Shown: piece by piece, positions 1-6,333 of the stretch
Position numbering within the stretch: the stretch's first letter is position 1
Layout: each line of letters begins with the position of its first letter
Assembly: GCA_900547015.1 (NCBI GenBank)
Contig: URFD01000035.1
Span: 1-14,128, forward strand
From: an uncultured Oscillospiraceae bacterium
Lineage (GTDB): Bacteria > Bacillota > Clostridia > Oscillospirales > Ruminococcaceae
DNA: 14,128 bases
Direction of reading: 5' to 3'
Program-made: the position numbers and the translations under genes
The notes under the pieces: model-generated
Seen by the model: only the letters and a program-made list of their open reading frames with translations
What the model was told of the DNA's origin: nothing
Database searches by the model: none

Positions 1-7
1 TAATAAT
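1..7 (+). promoter_or_regulatory. Possible -10 element of the dcw operon promoter (cut by window edge)
   Basis: The first seven bases read TAATAAT, close to a sigma-A -10 hexamer, and sit immediately upstream of the MraZ box array. Any -35 element would lie before the window, so this cannot be completed. Placing the operator just downstream of the promoter would fit MraZ autorepression by blocking transcription start or escape. The call rests on one AT-rich heptamer and position only. Confidence 0.3.
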
Positions 8-10
8 TAC

Positions 11-50
11 AAAGTGGAGAGAAGTGGGGAAAAGTAGTGAAGAACGGGGA
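11..50 (+). promoter_or_regulatory. MraZ box array (operator), 10-bp periodic repeats
   Basis: Four consecutive 10-bp units are visible: AAAGTGGAGA (11-20), GAAGTGGGGA (21-30), AAAGTAGTGA (31-40) and the degenerate AGAACGGGGA (41-50). The first three share the core (A/G)AAGT(G/A). MraZ, an AbrB-fold ring-shaped oligomer, is known to bind tandem short G-rich direct repeats spaced by one helical turn upstream of its own gene, so the spacing and position fit a self-binding site. The mraZ start lies 65 bp beyond the array. The repeats are seen directly; binding is inferred. Confidence 0.75.
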
Positions 51-114
51 GCGATTCCCTTCCCAAATCCCACTTCGGTTTTCTTCTTTTAGAACACAGG
101 GCAGGTGAGAAGCG

Positions 115-537
115 ATGCTGATTGGCGAATACCAGCACAGTCTGGATACCAAAGGCAGGGTCAACTTTCCGGCAAAGCTTCGGGAGGACCTGGGCGAAAG
201 CTTCATTCTGTCCAAAGGGTTGGGCGACCCGTGCCTGTTTGTTTACTCCCAGCAGGAGTGGGACAAGCTGACCGAAAAGCTCAACAGCCTGCCGCTCTCG
301 AAGGCAAGAGCGTTGCAGCGATTTTTGTTTGCCGGTGCGACTCAGGTCCAGCCGGACAAGCAGGGCAGGATTCTGATTCCGCAAAATCTGCGGGACTATG
401 CTTCCCTGCAAAAGGATTTGGTCATTGTGGGTGCATCCAACCGGGCGGAAATCTGGGCGCAGGACCGATGGGAACAGATGTGCGAACAGGTCACGGCGGA
501 TATGATTGCACAGACAATGGACGAGCTTGATTTTTAA
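115..537 (+). CDS. mraZ: Transcriptional regulator MraZ
   Basis: A 140-residue protein of usual MraZ length with two tandem SpoVT/AbrB-type swapped-hairpin domains at about residues 5-50 and 76-119. Each carries the family DxxGR signature: DTKGR at 11-15 and DKQGR at 81-85, each followed by a short (N/L)xP segment. MraZ is a DNA-binding regulator, usually an autorepressor of the dcw operon, acting on the box array found upstream at 11-50. The ATG at 115 is preceded by AGGTGA at 103-108, six bases away. It is the first gene of the cluster, with rsmH starting 35 bp after its stop. Identification is secure from motifs and context. Confidence 0.97.
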   Translation: MLIGEYQHSLDTKGRVNFPAKLREDLGESFILSKGLGDPCLFVYSQQEWDKLTEKLNSLPLSKARALQRFLFAGATQVQPDKQGRILIPQNLRDYASLQKDLVIVGASNRAEIWAQDRWEQMCEQVTADMIAQTMDELDF

Positions 538-572
538 CAGATAACAAGAACAACGATTGTGGAGGCGATGGA

Positions 573-1514
573 ATGGAGTTTCAGCATGTGTCGGTGCTGT
601 TGAACGAGACGATAGAAGGGCTGAATATCAAGCCCGACGGAATCTATGTGGACGGTACCGCCGGCGGAGCAGGACACTCTACGCAAATTGCCAAGCGGCT
701 GGATTCGTCTGCGGGCGGACGGCTGATTTCAATCGATAAAGACCCGGACGCCATCCAGACCGCGACCCAGCGGCTGTCGCCGTATCCGGCGGCACAGGTG
801 GTTCAGGGGGATTTTAAGGATATTCCACAGATTTTGGACGAGCTGGGCATCGAGAAGGTGGACGGCATCATGCTGGATTTGGGGGTTTCCTCCCGTCAGC
901 TGGATACAGCGGAGCGTGGATTTTCCTACCACTACGATTCCCAGCTGGATATGCGAATGAGCCAGCACGGCCTGAGCGCGTACGATGTGGTCAACACCTA
1001 TTCGAAGGAAGATTTGATTCGCATTTTGCGGGATTACGGGGAGGAAAAGTTTGCCCCCAGAATCGCCACGACCATCGTACAGGCAAGGGAAGAAAAACCA
1101 ATCGAAACGACCTTCGAATTGGTCGAGCTGATTAAGCAGGCTCTGCCGGCGGCAGCCAAGCGCGGCAAGGGCCACCCAGCAAAGCAGACCTTTCAGGCAA
1201 TCCGCATCGAGGTAAACCACGAGCTGGACTATCTCAAGGAGTGCATCGACGGCAGCTTTGACCGGCTGAATCCGGGCGGCAGATTCTGCATCATCACCTT
1301 CCATTCGCTGGAGGACAGAATCGTCAAGCAGATGTTTGCCTCCTACACGGTGGGCTGTACCTGCCCTCCGGAGTTTCCTGTCTGTGTCTGCGGCAAAAAG
1401 CCGCGGGCGAAGTTGGTTTGCCGCAAGCCCATCGAACCAACGCAGGAGGAGATTGAACAAAACAATCGCAGCAGAAGTGCGAAACTTCGGGTTCTGGAGC
1501 GTCTTCCCGACTAA
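573..1514 (+). CDS. rsmH: 16S rRNA (cytosine1402-N4)-methyltransferase RsmH
   Basis: A 313-residue protein (family norm about 310) that N4-methylates C1402 in the decoding centre of 16S rRNA using S-adenosylmethionine. The Rossmann SAM-binding motif VDGTAGGAGHS is at 26-36, the acidic ribose-binding position at D55 (SIDKD), the catalytic-region motif LDLGVSSRQLD at 101-111, QAIRIEVN at 208-215 and FHSLEDR at 243-249. A CxC...CxC cluster (C262, C264, C271, C273) near the C-terminus, which could bind a metal, resembles that of other Firmicute members. The start at 573 has GGAGG at 561-565, seven bases upstream; an ATG at 568 is out of frame. Its place directly after mraZ is the canonical dcw arrangement. 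Confidence 0.97.
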   Translation: MEFQHVSVLLNETIEGLNIKPDGIYVDGTAGGAGHSTQIAKRLDSSAGGRLISIDKDPDAIQTATQRLSPYPAAQVVQGDFKDIPQILDELGIEKVDGIMLDLGVSSRQLDTAERGFSYHYDSQLDMRMSQHGLSAYDVVNTYSKEDLIRILRDYGEEKFAPRIATTIVQAREEKPIETTFELVELIKQALPAAAKRGKGHPAKQTFQAIRIEVNHELDYLKECIDGSFDRLNPGGRFCIITFHSLEDRIVKQMFASYTVGCTCPPEFPVCVCGKKPRAKLVCRKPIEPTQEEIEQNNRSRSAKLRVLERLPD

Positions 1515-1557
1515 GCAGAATCCGGTTCCAATATATTGAAAAGGTGGTCGGTTTCCC

Positions 1558-2055
1558 ATGGCATCCAGACAAAGCAACTTGGCATACGATTTCGATCGGT
1601 TTGAGACGCAGCACCGCAAGGCCGCGCCGAACGTCCGAGTCGTTAAAAAAGCACAGCAGGCTCGCAAAACCAGATACCTTGTCGCAAAGACAGCAACCTG
1701 TGTCGCAGTGTTTTTTGTCGGGGTACTGGGAATCATCATGAGTCAGGTTGCAATCACAGAGGTGACCATGCAGATTACACAGTGCAACCAGAAGCTGGAG
1801 CTGCTGGAATCGGACTACCGCACCTTGAGCGCTGAGCTGGAAAGCTCGATGGCGATGGACAATATCGAATCCTTTGTCACCAGAGAGAAGGGAATGTCCA
1901 AGCTGCGGGAGGACCAGGTCACCTATGTCAGCCTTTCAAACGGCGACAGCGTGGATGTGGTGGAAAGCCACACAACCTCGCTGCTGGACCAGCTCAAGCA
2001 GACCTTTTCAGGGGTGCTGTCATATCTCAAACCATCGGAAAATACAATGGAATAG
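1558..2055 (+). CDS. ftsL: FtsL-like bitopic divisome protein
   Basis: A 165-residue protein with a basic cytoplasmic N-terminus (about 1-40), one membrane helix (about 41-61) and an extracytoplasmic heptad-like helix (about 66-98) ending in an MDNIESFVTREKGM stretch typical of FtsL/DivIC-type septum proteins. FtsL pairs with DivIC/FtsB and DivIB/FtsQ and activates the FtsW-PBP synthase. Sequence identity in this family is low, so the call relies on topology and on its slot between rsmH and the septal PBP. AAGGTGG (1541-1547) lies 10 bases before the ATG. It is longer than many FtsL proteins because residues from about 125 extend into a Ser/Asp-rich linker and an amphipathic helix near 139-157. 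A DivIC/FtsB-type relative is the alternative. Confidence 0.82.
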   Translation: MASRQSNLAYDFDRFETQHRKAAPNVRVVKKAQQARKTRYLVAKTATCVAVFFVGVLGIIMSQVAITEVTMQITQCNQKLELLESDYRTLSAELESSMAMDNIESFVTREKGMSKLREDQVTYVSLSNGDSVDVVESHTTSLLDQLKQTFSGVLSYLKPSENTME

Positions 2056-2178
2056 CGCAGAGACGGCAAAACCTGCCAATTCTGTGAGACTAGAACAGGA
2101 GTTAAGAAGTGACAGACATCTTAGCTCTTGTTTTGTTTCAGAGGAAAAAATCAGCAAACGATAAGGAAGGATTCAGGA

Positions 2179-4680
2179 ATGGCGAATTTTTCGAACAACA
2201 ACTCCATGAAGCTCAAGATCAGCATCGTGGCCATCGTGCTCAGCGTGCTGTGCAGCCTGCTTCTGATTGGTCGGTTGTTTTACCTCCAGATCATCCAAGG
2301 AGATAAATATAAACAGCTCGCCCTCAACCAGCAGCTCAAGGATACCGTCATCGAGCCGCACCGAGGCTCCATTTATGATGCCAACATGAAAACGCTGGCA
2401 ACCAGCAAAACGGTGTGGGATGTCATCTTCGAGCCGGCAAACATGAGCAGCAGGGAGGAAACCAGAGAGAAGGAGCTGGAGGTAATCTGCGACGAGCAGA
2501 CCGGACTTCCCGCCTTGTTGGGAATCAGCGCGGACACCATCCGTGAAAAAGCCAAAAATACCGGTTCCTACTGGCAGGTTTTGGCTTATAAAATCGAGAA
2601 GGATAAGGCAGATGAGCTGGAAGCCTTTATCAAGGAAAAGAAAATCAACTACCTGAGCCTCAGCCAAGGAACCAAGAGGGTGTATCCCTTCGACGATTTG
2701 GCAGCTTCGGTGCTGGGCTTTGTCAATGCCTACGATAACCGGGGCGCCTATGGCTTGGAGTCGTACTACAATAAAATCCTGACCGGCAACGAGGGAAGAA
2801 TCGTTTCTGCCAAAAACGGAAAAAACGGCGAAATGCCCTTCCAGTATGAAAAGCTGTATGAGTCGCAGGACGGCAACTCGCTGGTGCTGACCATCGATGA
2901 GGTCATCCAGCACTTTGTAGAAAAGCATCTGGAAATTGCGGTCAACGAGCATGAGGTCAAAAAGCGTGCGGTCGGCATCGTAATGGATGTAGACACCGGA
3001 CAGGTGCTTGCGATGTCGAGCAAGCCGGACTTTAACCCGAACGACCCTCGCCAGCTGACCGACAAGCAGGCGGTGCTGCGGCTGGAAAAGGAAATCAAAA
3101 AGAAGAAAGAAAAGGCGCTGTTTCCACAGACCACCACTCCGGAATCCACCGCGCAGGAGGGTGTCAACCAGAATACGCAGGGCGTCAATACCCAGCCGGT
3201 TCAGGCGGTCGTCACCGAAGCGCCAATCCCGCCAACACAGGTCAAGGAGCTGGAACTCAGCGACATCACCGATTCCGACCTGCTGACCGAGAATCTCAGG
3301 ATTCGGGCATACAACGGCGGATTGACCGAGGATGAATTTAACGAATGGCTGCTGTACGAGCAGAACCAACAGTGGCGAAACAAGGTCATTTCCGACCCGT
3401 ATGAGCCGGGTTCTGTTTTTAAGCTGATTACAGCGGCGGCGGCGCTGGATACCGGCAGTGTCACCATGAACAGCTACTATACCTGCTACGGATATAAAGA
3501 GGTAGCGGGCAACAAGATTCACTGCTGGAAGCGCAGCAACGGAGGACACGGCGGTCAGGACCTGACTGCGGCGGTCAAACATTCCTGCAACCCGGCATTT
3601 ATTGAAATCGGCCAGCAGACCGGAGTAGAAAACTTCACCACCTATTTCGACCGATTTGGACTGGGAGACCTGACCGACATCGACCTGCCCGGCGAGGCAA
3701 CCGGTATCCACTATACCGAAGATAACATGGGAATTGCGGAGCTGAGCTCCAGCGCCTTCGGCCAGACCTTTAAAATCTCGTCGATTCAGCTGATTACCGC
3801 GCTGTCGGCGGCGCTCAACGGCGGCAACCTGATGCAGCCGTACATCGTCAAGCAGGTAATCGATGCCGACCATAACATCGTAGAAACGACCGACCCGGTT
3901 ATCAAGCGGCAGGTCATCTCGGAGGAAACCTCAAAGCTGGTCTGCCAACTGGGTGAGGCGGTTGTCGGCGGCGGCTCCGATGCTTCGGGCCGAAACGCAG
4001 CGATTCCGGGCTACCGCATCGGCGGCAAGACCGGAACCTCGGAAAAGCTGGATAACTTCGATGAGGATGGAAATCAGTACGGAAACATCCTGTCCTTCTT
4101 GGGCTTTGCTCCGGCGGACGACCCGAAGATTGCAGTGCTGGTTGCACTGGATGAACCGGTTGTCGGCGATGCGCAGTCCTCGACCATCGCGGCGCCGGTT
4201 GTCGGTGCGATGCTGGAGGACATCCTGCCCTACATGGGATACGAGCCGAGCTTTACCGATGCGGAAAAGGCCGAGCAGGACAATGTGACCGTCAAGACCT
4301 ACATCGGGGAAAAACCGCACGAGGCACAGAGTAAGATTCGAAAAGCCGGCCTCAGAACCGAAATCGTTGGACAGGGAACCACCGTCCTCAAACAGATTCC
4401 GGAGCCGGGCAAAGAGCTGCCATACGGCGGAACAGTCATCCTGTATACCAACCAGAACGAGGCAGACAGCATTGGAACCGTGCCGGATGTTGTGGGACGC
4501 AGCGTGGCGGAGGCCAACCAGATGATTACCAATGCAGGCTTTAATATCAATATCATGGGAGAAGTCTCGAACGAGCAGACCGAGCTGATTGTGGAGCAGG
4601 ACCCTCTGCCGGACAGCCTTGCCAATACCGGTTCGATTGTCACCATTGTGGTCGAACAAAAGCAGGTGGCAGGAAACTAG
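2179..4680 (+). CDS. Class B penicillin-binding protein, SpoVD/FtsI type, two PASTA domains
   Basis: A D,D-transpeptidase of 833 residues that cross-links septal (or spore-cortex) peptidoglycan outside the membrane. It has a short cytoplasmic N-terminus, one membrane helix (about 13-39), a dimerisation domain beginning with HRGSIYDANMKTLA (61-74), and a transpeptidase domain with SVFK (Ser412 nucleophile, Lys415), SCN (469-471) and KTG (617-619). PASTA domains lie at about 701-758 and 764-827. The start is set at 2179, not the in-frame ATG at 2128, because GGAAGG (2165-2170) sits eight bases before it and residue 1 then leads directly into the membrane anchor. Unusual features are a low-complexity insert of about 100 residues (about 291-395) just before the nucleophile, and cysteines C449 and C470 spaced from Ser412 much like the redox-active pair of Bacillus subtilis SpoVD. 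It is the only PBP in the cluster, so it may be FtsI-like, SpoVD-like or both. Confidence 0.93.
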   Translation: MANFSNNNSMKLKISIVAIVLSVLCSLLLIGRLFYLQIIQGDKYKQLALNQQLKDTVIEPHRGSIYDANMKTLATSKTVWDVIFEPANMSSREETREKELEVICDEQTGLPALLGISADTIREKAKNTGSYWQVLAYKIEKDKADELEAFIKEKKINYLSLSQGTKRVYPFDDLAASVLGFVNAYDNRGAYGLESYYNKILTGNEGRIVSAKNGKNGEMPFQYEKLYESQDGNSLVLTIDEVIQHFVEKHLEIAVNEHEVKKRAVGIVMDVDTGQVLAMSSKPDFNPNDPRQLTDKQAVLRLEKEIKKKKEKALFPQTTTPESTAQEGVNQNTQGVNTQPVQAVVTEAPIPPTQVKELELSDITDSDLLTENLRIRAYNGGLTEDEFNEWLLYEQNQQWRNKVISDPYEPGSVFKLITAAAALDTGSVTMNSYYTCYGYKEVAGNKIHCWKRSNGGHGGQDLTAAVKHSCNPAFIEIGQQTGVENFTTYFDRFGLGDLTDIDLPGEATGIHYTEDNMGIAELSSSAFGQTFKISSIQLITALSAALNGGNLMQPYIVKQVIDADHNIVETTDPVIKRQVISEETSKLVCQLGEAVVGGGSDASGRNAAIPGYRIGGKTGTSEKLDNFDEDGNQYGNILSFLGFAPADDPKIAVLVALDEPVVGDAQSSTIAAPVVGAMLEDILPYMGYEPSFTDAEKAEQDNVTVKTYIGEKPHEAQSKIRKAGLRTEIVGQGTTVLKQIPEPGKELPYGGTVILYTNQNEADSIGTVPDVVGRSVAEANQMITNAGFNINIMGEVSNEQTELIVEQDPLPDSLANTGSIVTIVVEQKQVAGN

Positions 4681-4734
4681 GACTGTCTCCCGAAATCCAA
4701 AGCATACTGCTGAGCCTTACAGGAGGGTGGACTT

Positions 4735-6207
4735 ATGACATTGCGTGAGCTTTTTGCAGAAATCCTGCCGGGGAATCGACTGCCGAAACAGCCGGTTTCC
4801 TCGGTGACCTGCGATTCCAGACAGGTCAAACGCGGCAGTGTGTTTGCCTGCATCCGCGGCAGCCTGAGCGATGGACACCATTATGTGACGCAGGCGCTGG
4901 AGCGGGGAGCCCAGCTGATTGTTGCCCAGCAGGATTGCGGATTGCCCAATCAGATTTTGGTTGAGGATACCCGAAAGGCTTATGCTCAGCTGTGCTCGGC
5001 ATTTTTTGGCCATCCCGCAAGGAAGCTCAAGATGATTGCGGTGACCGGAACCAACGGAAAAACCACGACGGCTTGGCTGATTCATCATGCCCTGTGTCGG
5101 ATGGGCAGAACAGCGGGGCTGATTGGTACGGTATGCAATCGAATCGGGGAAACGGATTCCATTCCAGCCCGTTATACAACCCCCGATGCGTGGGAGCTCA
5201 ATGAGCTGCTCGCGCAGATGGTAGAGCGCGGATGCACCGATGTGGTTCTGGAAGCCTCCTCTCAGGCGGTGGAGCAAAAACGGCTGGAAGGTTGCCATTT
5301 TGCCTGTGGAGTTTTTCTCAACCTGAGTCCGGAGCATCTGGACTATCATCCGGATATGGAACAGTATTATCAGGCAAAACGGGGGTTGTTTTGCCAGTGT
5401 GATACGGCGGTTGTCCATCGGGACGACCCATACGGACGCCGTCTGATGGAGGAGCTAACCGCAGAGGGGACTCCGGTTTGGGGCTTTGGCACCGGACAGG
5501 ATTCTGCATTGCGGGCGGAAAAAATCGAGCTTTTTGCAGATCGCTGTCAGTGCGACCTCTGCTTGGAAGACAAGCGGGAGCAGGCAGTACTGCGGCTTCC
5601 CGGCAAGTTTTCGGTCGAAAATCTGTTGGCTGCGGTCGCGGCACTGCTACAATGCGGATTTCCATTGGAAGAAACGGTTCGTGCAGTATGCAGCTGTGAG
5701 GGCGTTCCGGGCCGAACAGAGGTCTGTGTGAGTGCAGGTGGCATCACCGTCCTGCGAGACTATGCCCACACGCCGGACAGCTTGGAAAAGGTGCTGACGG
5801 CGGTGCGTGAATTTTGCACCGGCAGGGTGATTGCGGTGTTTGGCTGTCCGGGTAGAAGGGACCGCCAAAAGCGTCCGCTGATGGCAAAGGCGGTCTGCGA
5901 CCATGCAGACCTTGTGGTGATGACGGCGGATAACCCGCGGGAGGAACCGCTGGAACAGATTTTTGCCGATGCGATGCCGGGGCTGCGCGATGCCGGCAAG
6001 CGGGCGGTGGTGATTCCGGACCGCAGACAGGCGATTTTATGTGCGCTTCAAATGAGCCGACCGGGAGATACTGTCCTGCTGGCGGGCAAAGGTCATGAGG
6101 ACTATCAGGTGTTGGCAGAGCGCACCATCTGCTTTCACGAAAAGCAGATTGCCCGGGAATTGTTTGAGCAGGTGAAGAGAGCCTGCCGGTCGGGCGAAGC
6201 CGAGTGA
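4735..6207 (+). CDS. murE: UDP-MurNAc-tripeptide synthetase MurE (meso-DAP type)
   Basis: A cytoplasmic ATP-dependent ligase (490 residues, normal length) adding the third stem-peptide residue to UDP-MurNAc-L-Ala-D-Glu. The N-terminal UDP-binding domain contains CDSRQVKRGSVFACIRG (26-42). The central ATPase has the P-loop GTNGKTTT (105-112), EASSQAV (173-179), HLDYHPDM (201-208) and the likely carbamylated Lys215 (YYQAK). The C-terminal domain carries DYAHTPDSL (342-350), DNPR (399-402) and GKGHEDYQ (451-458). DNPR is the established marker for meso-diaminopimelate specificity, as opposed to L-lysine. AGGAGG (4721-4726) lies eight bases before the ATG. Several usually conserved residues differ: SSQA where SSHA is usual, and GCPGRRD where GCGGDRD is usual. 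A hairpin with a T-run overlaps its stop codon. Confidence 0.96.
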   Translation: MTLRELFAEILPGNRLPKQPVSSVTCDSRQVKRGSVFACIRGSLSDGHHYVTQALERGAQLIVAQQDCGLPNQILVEDTRKAYAQLCSAFFGHPARKLKMIAVTGTNGKTTTAWLIHHALCRMGRTAGLIGTVCNRIGETDSIPARYTTPDAWELNELLAQMVERGCTDVVLEASSQAVEQKRLEGCHFACGVFLNLSPEHLDYHPDMEQYYQAKRGLFCQCDTAVVHRDDPYGRRLMEELTAEGTPVWGFGTGQDSALRAEKIELFADRCQCDLCLEDKREQAVLRLPGKFSVENLLAAVAALLQCGFPLEETVRAVCSCEGVPGRTEVCVSAGGITVLRDYAHTPDSLEKVLTAVREFCTGRVIAVFGCPGRRDRQKRPLMAKAVCDHADLVVMTADNPREEPLEQIFADAMPGLRDAGKRAVVIPDRRQAILCALQMSRPGDTVLLAGKGHEDYQVLAERTICFHEKQIARELFEQVKRACRSGEAE

Positions 6208-6221
6208 TTCGGCAGATTTTT
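6199..6221 (+). terminator. Candidate weak intrinsic terminator at the murE 3' end
   Basis: GCCGA (6199-6203) and TCGGC (6209-6213) are perfect inverted repeats around a five-base loop that contains the murE TGA stop. They are followed, after AGA, by five T residues (6217-6221). The stem has only 5 bp, so termination would be partial at best. The strong promoter-like sequence immediately downstream supports a transcription-unit boundary here. Confidence 0.4.
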
Positions 6222-6233
6222 ACAAAAAAAGGA

Positions 6234-6261
6234 TTTCATTTGTGGCACAATGTGATATAAT
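6234..6261 (+). promoter_or_regulatory. Internal promoter upstream of murF (extended -10)
   Basis: TATAAT at 6256-6261 is a perfect sigma-A -10 hexamer and is preceded by TG one base upstream (TGATATAAT from 6253), forming an extended -10. The best -35 is the weak TTTCAT at 6234-6239 with a 16-bp spacer. It lies in the 126-bp murE-murF gap, the longest in the window. Transcription would start near 6268, giving a leader of about 66 nt before murF. Together with the terminator-like hairpin at 6199-6221, it suggests that murF to ftsQ can be transcribed separately. Confidence 0.65.
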
Positions 6262-6265
6262 GAAG

Positions 6266-6310
6266 CTCTGCGGGAGGGCCTCCAATCTGGGGAGGTCAGA
6301 GAGGACCGCA
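6266..6310 (+). promoter_or_regulatory. Structured 5' leader of murF
   Basis: GGCCTCC (6277-6283) can pair with GGAGGTC (6291-6297), with one G-U, around a seven-base loop. TGCGG (6269-6273) can pair with CCGCA (6306-6310) as an outer stem, or CTCTG (6266-6270) with CAGAG (6297-6301) as an alternative. The CCTCC at 6279-6283 is also complementary to the murF Shine-Dalgarno GGAGG (6317-6321), so two exclusive folds are possible. No known riboswitch class was recognised. The complementarity is visible; any regulatory role is inference. Confidence 0.35.
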
Positions 6311-6333
6311 AGATAGGGAGGGTATGAACTGTT

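Noticed and set aside
729..1739. Long open frame on the minus strand opposite rsmH/ftsL (336 codons)
   Set aside because: It is antisense to two clearly conserved genes, has no recognisable domain or ribosome site, and reflects codon bias of the coding strand.
2128..2178. Upstream ATG extending the PBP by 17 residues
   Set aside because: No ribosome site precedes it, whereas 2179 has GGAAGG at good spacing and leads straight into the membrane anchor.
2173..3873. 566-codon minus-strand open frame opposite the PBP gene
   Set aside because: Shadow of the PBP reading frame; the translation shows no family motifs and the + strand protein is unmistakable.
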